Shown: positions 16,959-24,589 of the stretch, in pieces
How the letters are laid out: every line of letters starts with the position of its first letter
How positions within the stretch are numbered: the first letter of the stretch is position 1
From: Collinsella sp.
GTDB lineage: Bacteria; Actinomycetota; Coriobacteriia; Coriobacteriales; Coriobacteriaceae
Assembly (NCBI GenBank): GCA_018373675.1
Contig: JAHAGQ010000021.1
Span: forward strand, 1-36,456
DNA: 36,456 bases
Direction of reading: 5' to 3'
Program-made: the position numbers and the translations under genes
The notes under the pieces: model-generated
Told to the model about the DNA's origin: nothing
Seen by the model: the letters and a program-made list of their open reading frames with translations, nothing else
Databases searched by the model: none

Positions 16959-16986
16959 CATCTAGGCCATCGATTAAAACCGTCAA
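16959..16986 (-). promoter_or_regulatory. Candidate promoter of the riboswitch transcript
   Basis: On the minus strand TTGACG is followed after 16 bases by TAGATG, a reasonable sigma-70-type pair. It lies between the terminator of the ABC1-kinase operon and the riboswitch, just where a promoter is needed. Confidence 0.45.
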
Positions 16987-16999
16987 TATGCTATCACGC

Positions 17000-17027
17000 A
17001 AAAGGGCCTCGCACGCAGGCGAAGCCC
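17000..17027 (-). terminator. Terminator after the ABC1/UbiB-like gene
   Basis: On the minus strand GGGCTTCGC pairs with GCGAGGCCC (one G-U pair) and is followed by TTTTGCG. It separates the kinase-like operon from the riboswitch operon on the same strand. Confidence 0.75.
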
Positions 17028-17078
17028 AAGGTAAAAGCTATTGTTTGCGATAGGAGAATGCGGTGACGGTCGCAGCCT

Positions 17079-18842
17079 CTAGTGCTTGCCGCCGTGGCTG
17101 TTGAGCCAGATATTGCGACCCAGCATAAGCGCCAGCACCAGCGCGCTCACGTAGCCCATAAAGCCAATGACTGGGATACCAAACACAACCGGCTCGATGC
17201 GCGCGTAGTACACCACCGACGAACCGATAAACAGACCGGCGATAACGATAGCCATCGACATGCGGTCGATAATCCCACCTAGCTGTCGCAGCGCCTTATC
17301 GCTGCTCATGATCTGCGTGTTCACCTTAAGCTGGCCGCGCGTGAGCATGCGCGAAGCCAAGCCCAGATACTCGGCTGCCTCAAGCGAGCCTTTTGCCGCG
17401 CGATAGCTGCTCGCGGCAAGATCGCGTCCCATATCACGCGCGCGCGCATAGGCGCTCTTCTCGTTTTTGATGTGCGTCTGGATAATCTGGATCATGTTGA
17501 CGTTGGGCATATACTCGGTCAGCAAACCCTCGAGCGTCACCATGCCGCGCGCGAACATCGTTACCACGCTCGGCAGCTCAACGTCATTCTTACGCGCGAG
17601 GTTTAACAGCGAAGTCAAAAACTCGCCGATATCCAGGTCTTTAAGGTCGAGCCCGGCAAAGTCGGCAACAATAAAGTCCAAGTCGGACAAAAAGGCCGAA
17701 TGGTCAAGCTCGGCCGAATCGCCGCGCGTCACGGCAAAGCGCATGAGCGAATCCTTGAGCTTGGGCACGTCACCCTCGGCCACAGCGAAAATCATGTCTT
17801 TGACGATACCACGGTCATGGCTCGACATACGTCCGACCATACCCAAGTCGATAAAGTAGACAATACCGTCCTTGAGGATGATGTTTCCCGCATGCGGGTC
17901 GGCATGGAAAAAGCCGTCGTCGAGCACCTGCGTCGAGTAGTCCTCGACAATCGCGGCACCGATCTTTTCCAAGTCATAGCCCTCGGCCACTAAGCGTTCA
18001 GGATCGGCGATCGAAATGCCGTCGACGTAGTCCATAACCACCACGTGTTCGGTGCACAGGTCCAGATAGGATTTAGGGCACGTCACGCCATGAACGCTCT
18101 TATGGAACTCGTAGAAGTCGTTGAGGTTTTTGGCCTCGGCCAAAAAGTTGGTCTCCTCGCGAAAAGAGGTCCACAACTCCTCGACTACGCCGTGCAGGTC
18201 AACGAATTGATCGGTGTTGACGAACTTGGAAACAATGCGCACCACCGAGCGGATGATATCGATGTCCTGCGCCATAACCTGCTGCGCACCGGGGCGCTGC
18301 ACCTTGACGGCTACGTCCTCGCCCGTCACCAGGCGGGCGCGGTGCACCTGCGCGAGCGATGCGCTACCAAGCGGATTGGGGTCGATCGCATCGAACATCT
18401 CCCCCAGGCGCAGGCCGTATTCCTCTTCCAAGCAGCGGAGCACTACCTCGTACGGCACCGGCTCCACGTCGGAACGCAGACGGCGCAGCTCATCGCAAAA
18501 GCGCTGCGGCAGAATCTCGGACCGGTTGGCCAGAATCTGCCCCATCTTGACGAACATGGGGCCGAGCTCCTCGAGCAGGCGGCGCAAGCGAACCGGCGTG
18601 AGGTTATCCCACACACGGTACTTTTTGACCAAGCGAACAATCTGCCCGATGCGTTCGCGACGACCCGCCGGCGTGAGCTGGTATTCCTCGTCCGGCGCCA
18701 TCGCGTCGGGCTCTTCGGGCACCATATCGACAGCGCGCGGCTTTTTGCGAGCGCCCGAGACGGCGGCATCGACCTCATCGACAACCGCCGCCTCGTCACC
18801 CAAAGGATCTAGATTGTTGTAATCGGTGGTGGAATCTGCCAT
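17079..18842 (-). CDS. ABC1/UbiB (AarF) family atypical kinase
   Basis: The 587-residue protein belongs to the UbiB/ADCK family of atypical protein kinase-like ATPases. The family-specific KxGQ motif is present (FVKMGQILANRSEILPQRF, about residues 95-115). The alanine-rich nucleotide loop reads GSASLAQVHRA, followed by the VAVKVQRPG lysine strand. The catalytic loop is FFHADPHAGNI and the metal motif is FIDLG. Two C-terminal hydrophobic segments (MAIVIAGLFIGSSVVYYARI and GYVSALVLALML) anchor it in the membrane. Relatives support ubiquinone or other isoprenoid-lipid metabolism; the true substrate in anaerobic Gram-positives is unknown. The N-terminal 65 residues are acidic and variable. It follows a small phasin-like gene by 8 bp and is surely co-transcribed. 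Confidence 0.92.
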   Translation of the reverse strand: MADSTTDYNNLDPLGDEAAVVDEVDAAVSGARKKPRAVDMVPEEPDAMAPDEEYQLTPAGRRERIGQIVRLVKKYRVWDNLTPVRLRRLLEELGPMFVKMGQILANRSEILPQRFCDELRRLRSDVEPVPYEVVLRCLEEEYGLRLGEMFDAIDPNPLGSASLAQVHRARLVTGEDVAVKVQRPGAQQVMAQDIDIIRSVVRIVSKFVNTDQFVDLHGVVEELWTSFREETNFLAEAKNLNDFYEFHKSVHGVTCPKSYLDLCTEHVVVMDYVDGISIADPERLVAEGYDLEKIGAAIVEDYSTQVLDDGFFHADPHAGNIILKDGIVYFIDLGMVGRMSSHDRGIVKDMIFAVAEGDVPKLKDSLMRFAVTRGDSAELDHSAFLSDLDFIVADFAGLDLKDLDIGEFLTSLLNLARKNDVELPSVVTMFARGMVTLEGLLTEYMPNVNMIQIIQTHIKNEKSAYARARDMGRDLAASSYRAAKGSLEAAEYLGLASRMLTRGQLKVNTQIMSSDKALRQLGGIIDRMSMAIVIAGLFIGSSVVYYARIEPVVFGIPVIGFMGYVSALVLALMLGRNIWLNSHGGKH

Positions 18843-18850
18843 CTGCGCTG

Positions 18851-19267
18851 CTACTCGGCCTCTTCGGTATCCTTCGCATCGTCGGGCTCAACGGACTCGA
18901 CGGGCACCGAGGTCACGTTGTCCTCGACCGAATCGACGATGTCGCGCACATGGGCCAGGAAGGCAGTGCGCTCGGGAGCGGTCATGACGCGGACGCGGGC
19001 AAGGATAAGCTCGTCAAGCACGCGCTGGGCCGCGGTCTCGCCCTGCATGCCCAGACGCTCGGTCAGGTCGGAGATGGTGCCACCGGCCTGCTCGAACATA
19101 TCGGACACGCTGCGGGCGATATCGGGGGCGCCTGCGTCCTTGCGCACCTGCTCGCCCTTGGTACTGAGGTCGTCGAGAACCTTCTTGCTGCCCTCGACGG
19201 CAACGGCGGCAGCGCCAAAGCCCACGTTAATGGCGCCGTTAACAAGCTGATCGAGTTTCATAACCAT
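18851..19267 (-). CDS. Phasin-like helical protein co-transcribed with the ABC1 kinase
   Basis: The 138-residue product is predicted almost all helical. An alanine/glycine/valine-rich amphipathic N-terminus (LVNGAINVGFGAAAVAVEG) is followed by charged heptad-like stretches and an acidic tail (VEPDDAKDTEEAE). The pattern resembles phasin-like or granule-associated helical proteins, but I cannot assign a family firmly. The start at 19267 is preferred: GGAG lies 6 bases upstream, whereas the ATG at 19279 overlaps that site. Only 8 bp separate its stop from the kinase start, so the two likely work together, perhaps at a membrane or lipid surface. Confidence 0.75.
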   Translation of the reverse strand: MVMKLDQLVNGAINVGFGAAAVAVEGSKKVLDDLSTKGEQVRKDAGAPDIARSVSDMFEQAGGTISDLTERLGMQGETAAQRVLDELILARVRVMTAPERTAFLAHVRDIVDSVEDNVTSVPVESVEPDDAKDTEEAE

Positions 19268-19366
19268 GGTTGTCTCCAATCACAAACAACTGCATTGGCG
19301 TTCTTGTACCCAAGATTGAGCGAAAGCGACAAAGCGTTTTAGCGCTATTCGATCGACGGGAAATCC

Positions 19367-20890
19367 CTACCTCACGTTGTCGTTCATCGCGAAAGAGTTC
19401 TTCATGGCGCAGCTCGTGGTGTAGAGCACCTTGCCCAGCAGGGCATCGGTCTCCACGCGAACACGCTCGGCAAAGGCCTCGTTGGCGCGTGCAAGCTCGG
19501 CAGGCACCTCGGCCTCGGGCAGAGCGGCTACGGCAGCGTCGACGTCATGGATCTGCTTGTGGCCCATGCCACCGATCTTCTCCTGATAATCCTCGACCGC
19601 GCGGCCGCACTCATGGAAGCGGACGTCAGCCAGCGCGCCGATCAGGCGGTTGGCCCAGTAGAAGTTTTCGGACGTCACGCGAGCCTGCGTGTCGGCATAG
19701 TACTCGGGCATGGTCTCGACATTGGCGTACAGCGGCACGAGCGCGTTAAACGGGTTAGAGCCAAACGCCATCCACTGTACGGCGCGATACGCCGGCTGCG
19801 CATAGGGGCGCAGCTGCAGCACGGCGAGCTGACTGTTGCGGTTGATGCCGATGGGACGATAGGCGCCGCGCGTGGCGGGCGTACCCTTGCTGCCGTAACA
19901 GTCGTACTCCGTGCCCTGGTAGTGGCTCGAAAGCACGTACTTAATGTCCTCGATGGTCACCTTGCGCTCGGGCACGCGGCTCCAGGGGATGTCGTCGCTC
20001 TCGGGCGTGTAGTCGGCGTCGGGGCCGTCCCACACATCGCTGGGGTTGAGGCAGCGCTGCATGTACCAGGCGCGCGGCGTGTTGTAGACGTGGTCGCTGT
20101 CGGTGTGCGAGCCAAAGGCCTCGCGCGGGTTAAAGACCGCGGCGGGACCGTCGTCCTTAACACCCAGCGTCAGATCCAGATGCCACTCGGCCATCCAGGA
20201 GCGCAGGTCGGCGGAGCACATGTGGTCGACTTGGGCGCCCTCGGCATCGTCCAGGTCGAAGCTGTCGATACCCAGCTGGTTAGGCATGGTCACATAGGCG
20301 TCGTCAGGCACGCGCTTGGCGATCCAGTGGTGGCCGCCGATGGTCTCGAGCCACCAGATCTCGTCCACGTCACTCAAGGCGATGCCGTTGTTCTCATAGG
20401 TGCCGTAGCGCTCGAGCAGGTCACCCAGGATACGCACGCCATCGCGGGCAGACTTGGCGTACGGCAGCACCAGGGTCACCATGTCCTCCTCGCCCAGACC
20501 GCCGGGCTGCGCCGGCACATAGCCGTCCTCACCCTCGTTGCCCTTGGCGGGCACGTAGTCCACGAGCGGATCGGCGCCGCGAACGCGCTCGTTGGTAGTG
20601 AGCGTCTCGGTTGCGGACATGCCAACGTTGAGCTCGTTGAAACCGGCCTCGGCCCAAATGCCATGACCCGGGACAACGTCGGGGACGCTTGTGTAACGCA
20701 TGGGGTTATCGGGCAGCTCAACGGTCAGGTGGCTCAGGACACTCGTGTAGACACGCGGCTGCTCGTCGGGATGCACTACGCGCATGCGCTTGGGCTCAAA
20801 CACCCCGTTGGACGAGTCCTCGTTGCGGGCGACAAGCGTCGACCCGTCGTAGCTCGCGTTCTTACCAACCAAAATCGTTGTGCACGGCAT
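19367..20890 (-). CDS. C69 family dipeptidase (PepD-like)
   Basis: The 507-residue Ntn-hydrolase begins MPCTTILVGKNASYDGSTLVARNEDS. This is the C69 signature, in which the cysteine near the N-terminus is the nucleophile exposed after processing. Family members hydrolyse dipeptides with broad specificity. Other typical blocks are GHGIWAEAGFNELNVGMSATETL, the ERYGTYENNGIALSDVDEIWWLETIGGHHW region and RLIGAL near the end. AGGAGG lies 6 bases before the ATG at 20890, so the two-codon-longer start at 20896 is not used. No signal peptide is visible, so it is probably cytoplasmic and used in peptide catabolism. It is a single-gene unit between the folD terminator and the phasin-like gene. Confidence 0.92.
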   Translation of the reverse strand: MPCTTILVGKNASYDGSTLVARNEDSSNGVFEPKRMRVVHPDEQPRVYTSVLSHLTVELPDNPMRYTSVPDVVPGHGIWAEAGFNELNVGMSATETLTTNERVRGADPLVDYVPAKGNEGEDGYVPAQPGGLGEEDMVTLVLPYAKSARDGVRILGDLLERYGTYENNGIALSDVDEIWWLETIGGHHWIAKRVPDDAYVTMPNQLGIDSFDLDDAEGAQVDHMCSADLRSWMAEWHLDLTLGVKDDGPAAVFNPREAFGSHTDSDHVYNTPRAWYMQRCLNPSDVWDGPDADYTPESDDIPWSRVPERKVTIEDIKYVLSSHYQGTEYDCYGSKGTPATRGAYRPIGINRNSQLAVLQLRPYAQPAYRAVQWMAFGSNPFNALVPLYANVETMPEYYADTQARVTSENFYWANRLIGALADVRFHECGRAVEDYQEKIGGMGHKQIHDVDAAVAALPEAEVPAELARANEAFAERVRVETDALLGKVLYTTSCAMKNSFAMNDNVR

Positions 20891-20943
20891 GCGCATCCTC
20901 CTTGAGCGAAGAAATTAAATGGCAACAGTGTATCGCTTCGGCG

Positions 20944-20966
20944 AAAAAAGGGCGAAACAGCCGCCC
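20944..20966 (-). terminator. Terminator after folD
   Basis: On the minus strand a short GGGCG/CGCCC stem is followed by six T residues. It lies 25 bp past the folD stop. Confidence 0.65.
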
Positions 20967-20991
20967 CGGCAACCCCTGTGGTCAAAAACGA

Positions 20992-21846
20992 CTATTTCGA
21001 TGCGCGCTCCGCCGACTCGATCACGTGCTTGGCGAGAATCGCCGTCGTTACAGCCCCCACGCCGCCCGGCACGGGAGTAATTGCGCCAACAATCGGTTCC
21101 GCAGCATCAAAATCGACATCGCCGACCAGCTTGCCAGCGGCCTCGTCCCAGTTAATGCCGACATCGATGATCGTCTGGCCCTCGCGAACCGCATCCGCGC
21201 CAATCGTGCGCGCACGTCCAACCGCGGCAACAACAATATCAGCCGCACGACACTCGGCAGCCAAGTCACGCGTATGCGTATGGCACGTCGTCACCGTGGC
21301 ATTGCGAGCCGTAAGCATGGCGGCAACGGGACGGCCAATCACCAGCGACCGACCGACGACCGCAACCTTGGCCCCATCCAACTCAACGCCGTAATGGTCC
21401 AGCAACGCCAACACGGCCTCAGCCGTGCAAGGAGCAAAGCCCTCGCCTCGCCCCGAAAGCGTGGTGAGCAGCGAGGCCGGCGTCATGGAGTCGACGTCCT
21501 TGGCGGGATCGAGTGCCGCGGCAACTGCATCCTCGTCAAGCCCAGCGGGCAACGGGCGAAACATCAGGCAGCCATGAACAGCGGGGTCGGCATTGATGTC
21601 CTTAATAGCCGCCAACAGCTCGTCCTGCGAAACATCGGCGGGAAGCAAAACGCGGCGAGCCTCGATGCCAACCTTCTCGCAGCGCTTGAGGGCGCCGCGC
21701 TCGTAGGATAGATCGTCCTCGCGCTCGCCCACACGAACGATGGCCAGCGTCGGCACGATGCCCTGTTCGCGCAGGGCGGCGCAGCGAGCAGCAAGCTCCT
21801 CGGTCAAGGCACGGGCAACGGGAGCCCCTTTGAGCAGCTCTGCCAT
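20992..21846 (-). CDS. folD: FolD-type methylenetetrahydrofolate dehydrogenase, cyclohydrolase residues altered
   Basis: FolD oxidises 5,10-methylene-THF to methenyl-THF with NAD(P), and usually also hydrolyses it to 10-formyl-THF. The 284-residue product has the normal length. The Rossmann motif VAVVGRSLVIGRPVAAML, the GINW block and the closing TPVPGGVGAVT are all present. The catalytic region is unusual. Where other FolD proteins have Y-x3-K (YVASK in E. coli), this one has YERGA: Tyr48 is kept but the cyclohydrolase Lys is Ala52. The glutamine of the VQLPLP motif is Phe96 (MFRPLP). The DVD aspartates remain. A monofunctional dehydrogenase is therefore likely, with FchA next door supplying the hydrolase. 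The start at 21846 has AGGGGG 5 bases upstream and lies 2 bp after the fchA stop. Confidence 0.93.
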   Translation of the reverse strand: MAELLKGAPVARALTEELAARCAALREQGIVPTLAIVRVGEREDDLSYERGALKRCEKVGIEARRVLLPADVSQDELLAAIKDINADPAVHGCLMFRPLPAGLDEDAVAAALDPAKDVDSMTPASLLTTLSGRGEGFAPCTAEAVLALLDHYGVELDGAKVAVVGRSLVIGRPVAAMLTARNATVTTCHTHTRDLAAECRAADIVVAAVGRARTIGADAVREGQTIIDVGINWDEAAGKLVGDVDFDAAEPIVGAITPVPGGVGAVTTAILAKHVIESAERASK

Positions 21847-21848
21847 GG

Positions 21849-22481
21849 CTACCCCCTCTTCCTGGCGGCGTCGGCGGCGCGGCGCGCCAGCGCATCGGCG
21901 CGCGGCAGCCACGTATCTAGCAGCTCATCGCACGCCGCCTCAAGCTCCTCGGCGCGCGCCCGGTCTTTCATAGATGTGGTGTTGGCAAAGAGCGTCAGGC
22001 TCGCGCCTTGCATGGCGGCGCGGCAGAACACGGCGCCGCATGCCACGTCGGACAGCAACTGGCGCGAACCCTTGTCGGCCATGTCCTCGAGCAGCGCCAG
22101 TGCGCGCCCGCAGGCATCCATGATCCGGTACGGCGGCATGGCCGCCACGCGCAACGCGTCCTGAATCGCCGCGGGTCGAGCCGGGTCATCACGAGGAATA
22201 CCGTATGCCGCAGACACCTGGCCGTATGCACGAACATCCTCGGCAACCAGACCCACTAGTTCCTGCGCCAACTCGTCTGCCTGGGCAAATGCACGCGTCA
22301 GATCGTCCGCCCGATCGCTAAGCGCGGGATTGGTCGCCCCGTAGCGAGCGACCATCCCGCAAAGCGAGGCGCCCAGCGCGCCCACAAAGGCGCTCGCGCT
22401 ACCGCCGCCGGGAACCGGCTCGCGCGCGGCCAGCGCCTCGGCAAACCCACGGCAGGTCTTGTCCATCATCTCTTGGCTCAT
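21849..22481 (-). CDS. fchA: Methenyltetrahydrofolate cyclohydrolase (cyclodeaminase/cyclohydrolase family)
   Basis: The 210-residue, mostly helical protein belongs to the FTCD_C family, which includes formimino-THF cyclodeaminase and FchA. The signature is PVPGGGSASAFVGALGASL at about residues 23-41, followed by later helices with typical MPPYRIMDACGRALALLEDMA spacing. FchA opens 5,10-methenyl-THF to 10-formyl-THF. The start at 22481 is chosen because AAGGTG lies 7 bases upstream; the ATG two codons earlier is too close to it. The stop is 2 bp before folD, so translation is probably coupled. The altered FolD next door suggests this enzyme provides the cyclohydrolase step. A cyclodeaminase role is possible but no formiminotransferase gene is present. 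Confidence 0.88.
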   Translation of the reverse strand: MSQEMMDKTCRGFAEALAAREPVPGGGSASAFVGALGASLCGMVARYGATNPALSDRADDLTRAFAQADELAQELVGLVAEDVRAYGQVSAAYGIPRDDPARPAAIQDALRVAAMPPYRIMDACGRALALLEDMADKGSRQLLSDVACGAVFCRAAMQGASLTLFANTTSMKDRARAEELEAACDELLDTWLPRADALARRAADAARKRG

Positions 22482-22509
22482 ACGCATGCACCTTCAAGTC
22501 ATATAGATC

Positions 22510-22532
22510 GGTCGGGCGGCAACCGCCGACCA
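22510..22532. repeat. Hairpin in the fchA leader
   Basis: GGTCGG-G-CGG pairs with CCG-CCGACC around a CAA loop. It lies 29 bp upstream of the fchA start and could affect leader structure. No known riboswitch core is recognisable here. Confidence 0.4.
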
Positions 22533-22642
22533 ACCGCATCAAACACGTAATGATGCTAAGTCTAGCCCATAAGCACATGAGCGTCAGCACACCTGGCCAT
22601 CGCGGATTTCTATGACGAACGATAGGCGTCGGCGCCGCAAAC

Positions 22643-22661
22643 ATGGGACACATGGCCCACC
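22643..22661 (+). promoter_or_regulatory. 19-bp motif shared by both lipoprotein leaders, first copy
   Basis: ATGGGACACATGGCCCACC occurs here and, identically, at 23600-23618. Each copy lies upstream of one of the two paralogous lipoproteins. TGGG and CCCA bracket the site as a partial palindrome. The rest of this 377-bp gene-free spacer (22482-22858) shows a -10-like TATAAG near 22700 but nothing else that I recognise. Confidence 0.5.
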
Positions 22662-22858
22662 TTTCGAGACTTCCGGACGTCACAGACTGGGGCATATCTA
22701 TAAGTAAGGAACCCGTTGGGGCACGGCCGCGCAACGGCCACAAGCGATGAACGGAGGCATAAGCCGCACAGTACACAGAGACATCCGCCGCCAGCGCAAT
22801 CAGTACCCCAACAGCATGCGGCGCCGTGATGTCATCGGCAGACAAGGAGGACGCCACC

Positions 22859-23464
22859 ATGAAGAAAAAGACCCTATCGATCCTTTCCCTGTGCATCGCC
22901 CTCTTTGCCGCACTCGCCCTTGTCGGCTGCGGCGGGAGCGGATCGGGCGGGGGCAGCAGCGCATCCAAGAGCGAGGGCAAGGAAAAAGCTCCCGTCGCCA
23001 AGAAGACCGACTTTATCTGGTTTAAGATCGAGATGCCCGAGAGCGTTGGCGTAAGCGACTCCGCCGGCAAGAACGCCGACAGGGTCCAGCTCACCTTCCC
23101 CGAAGACGAGAACGGTTCGGCCGATCGCTTTATCCCCGTTTGGAAAAAAGCGCTGACGGCAGAGGAATCCCACGCCGACCAGGCAGAAAAGAAAGGTGAT
23201 ACGTTCCAGTGGAAGGATGGCGGGTCCGTCGAGTATAACGGCAGGACGTGGCTCGTCGGAACGTACGAGGACAACAGCGGCGTCTCAACCCTCCTCTTTA
23301 CCGACGTTGAGCCGGGAAGCGTATACGTCCTCATCTCGAACTTCGATCTGCATAAGAAAGAAGCCGAGGCGCTCCTCAACTCCATCGAGTTTCCCGATGA
23401 CATGGCGAAGGCAGTTGCCGAGGCACGCGAAGTCGAGATTTCGAGCATCGAGATCAAGCATTAG
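22859..23464 (+). CDS. Lipoprotein, first of two paralogues
   Basis: The 201-residue secreted protein has a lipoprotein signal: MKKK, a hydrophobic stretch and the lipobox LVGC. A Gly/Ser-rich linker follows (about 23-45). The mature domain starts around TDFIWFKIEMPE and ends AVAEAREVEISSIEIKH. Repeated beta-strand-like stretches and a YNGRTWLVGTYEDNSGVSTLLFTD block suggest a compact sandwich fold. I recognise no named family. It is about half identical to the next gene by eye, sharing TDFIWFK, ADRFIPV-like, VEYNGRTW, TDVEPGSVYV and IEIK. AAGGAGG lies 8 bases before the ATG. It is expected on the outer face of the membrane. A strong terminator follows, so each copy is its own unit. Confidence 0.85.
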   Translation: MKKKTLSILSLCIALFAALALVGCGGSGSGGGSSASKSEGKEKAPVAKKTDFIWFKIEMPESVGVSDSAGKNADRVQLTFPEDENGSADRFIPVWKKALTAEESHADQAEKKGDTFQWKDGGSVEYNGRTWLVGTYEDNSGVSTLLFTDVEPGSVYVLISNFDLHKKEAEALLNSIEFPDDMAKAVAEAREVEISSIEIKH

Positions 23465-23517
23465 GGGATCGCACGCAGCATCGCATGCGCAGTCATTAAA
23501 TGATCGGACGCCCAGCC

Positions 23518-23553
23518 AGGGGAGGATCGGATCGGCCGGCCCTCCCCTCTTTT
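23518..23553 (+). terminator. Terminator after the first lipoprotein gene
   Basis: AGGGGAGG and CCTCCCCT pair across a 15-base loop and are followed by CTTTTA. Confidence 0.8.
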
Positions 23554-23599
23554 ACGCCCGGGCATATTGCCACTTGTCGGCGCAAATCCGGCCCTCAGA

Positions 23600-23618
23600 A
23601 TGGGACACATGGCCCACC
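23600..23618 (+). promoter_or_regulatory. 19-bp motif shared by both lipoprotein leaders, second copy
   Basis: This is an exact repeat of the sequence at 22643-22661. It lies 72 bp upstream of the second lipoprotein start, while the first copy is 197 bp upstream of its gene. The unequal spacing argues against simple carry-over of one whole leader. Confidence 0.5.
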
Positions 23619-23690
23619 CGAACGAGCCGCTCGCGCGTACAGTAAAGACAGGTAATCCATAGGCGGTTACAGATCGAGGAGGACACGACC

Positions 23691-24284
23691 ATGAAAAAGA
23701 AGGCCTTTGCGATTCTCACCCTCTGCATCAGCCTCTTTGCCGCAGTTGCCCTGGTGGGCTGCGGTGGCAGCGGCGGCGCTACCGGAAGTGGCGGTGGCGG
23801 CGGAGCTGAAAAGCCAGCCGTGGATATGAGGACCGACTTCATTTGGTTTAAGGTCGAGGTTCCCGAGGGCGTCGAGATTACCGACGTTGCCGGCGACACG
23901 GCCGACAGGGCCCAGTTTAAGTTCACCGAGAGCGAACACGCCAGCGACCGCTTCATCCCCGTCTTCGATCCTGACAAGAAGGCCGATGAACTGTTTGACT
24001 ACGAGGCAAAGTGGAAGGCCAACTCCGGATGGACCGAGAGCGATCCCGTTAAGTACAACGGCAAGACCTGGCGCAGCGCCTACTTTACGCACTCGGGCGG
24101 CGTGAAGACCGAGTACTTCACCGACGTTGACGGCGGCAGCGTGTACGTGCGCATCGACAACGTCGAGGAACACAAGGACGCCGTCGAGACCATGATGGAG
24201 TCTCTGGAATTTGCCGACGACATCGCCAAGGCCAAGACCGAGGCCATGGACGTTAAGCTCGAGGATATCGAGATTAAACGCTAA
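23691..24284 (+). CDS. Lipoprotein, second of two paralogues
   Basis: This is a 197-residue lipoprotein. The signal is MKKKAFAILTLCISLFAAVA with lipobox LVGC, then a glycine-rich spacer. The domain matches the preceding gene (TDFIWFKVEVPE, SDRFIPVFD, VKYNGKTW, FTDVDGGSVYVRIDN, LEDIEIKR). The middle differs: it is more acidic and has a WTESD insertion. GAGGAGG lies 8 bases before the ATG. Function is unknown. The duplication and outer-surface location suggest a ligand-binding or stress-sensing role, but nothing in the sequence proves it. Confidence 0.85.
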   Translation: MKKKAFAILTLCISLFAAVALVGCGGSGGATGSGGGGGAEKPAVDMRTDFIWFKVEVPEGVEITDVAGDTADRAQFKFTESEHASDRFIPVFDPDKKADELFDYEAKWKANSGWTESDPVKYNGKTWRSAYFTHSGGVKTEYFTDVDGGSVYVRIDNVEEHKDAVETMMESLEFADDIAKAKTEAMDVKLEDIEIKR

Positions 24285-24356
24285 GCGACTGGCGAGCGCA
24301 GCGGGAAACACGGGCGCAGCGTAAACAAGCGACGGTATCCCAGCGCTTCGTACCAA

Positions 24357-24387
24357 GGGAGGGCCGGTAAACCGACCCTCCTTTTCT
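24357..24387 (+). terminator. Terminator after the second lipoprotein gene
   Basis: GGAGGG and CCCTCC pair, with an inner CGG/CCG stem, and run into TTTTCTT. The remaining spacer up to 24589 has only a -10-like TATAGT (24541-24546) for the next gene. Confidence 0.85.
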
Positions 24388-24589
24388 TATGCCGGTAGCC
24401 GACGAACGCGAGGACGCCGGACGCCGGAACCGCCCCAAATGTGGCAACAGTGCGAACACGACAAACACCCCAACACGTCCACCCGCCGATTTATTGCGCC
24501 GCGCAGACAATTAAACCGGCGTCTTTAAACATCTGGGCAGTATAGTGACCAAAACTATCGCATAACCGCACTCTGCGAATGGAGAAGTT

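Noticed and set aside
22482..22858. Possible riboswitch (folate/THF) upstream of fchA
   Set aside because: Only a short GC hairpin is present (22510-22532); no THF-riboswitch core could be recognised.
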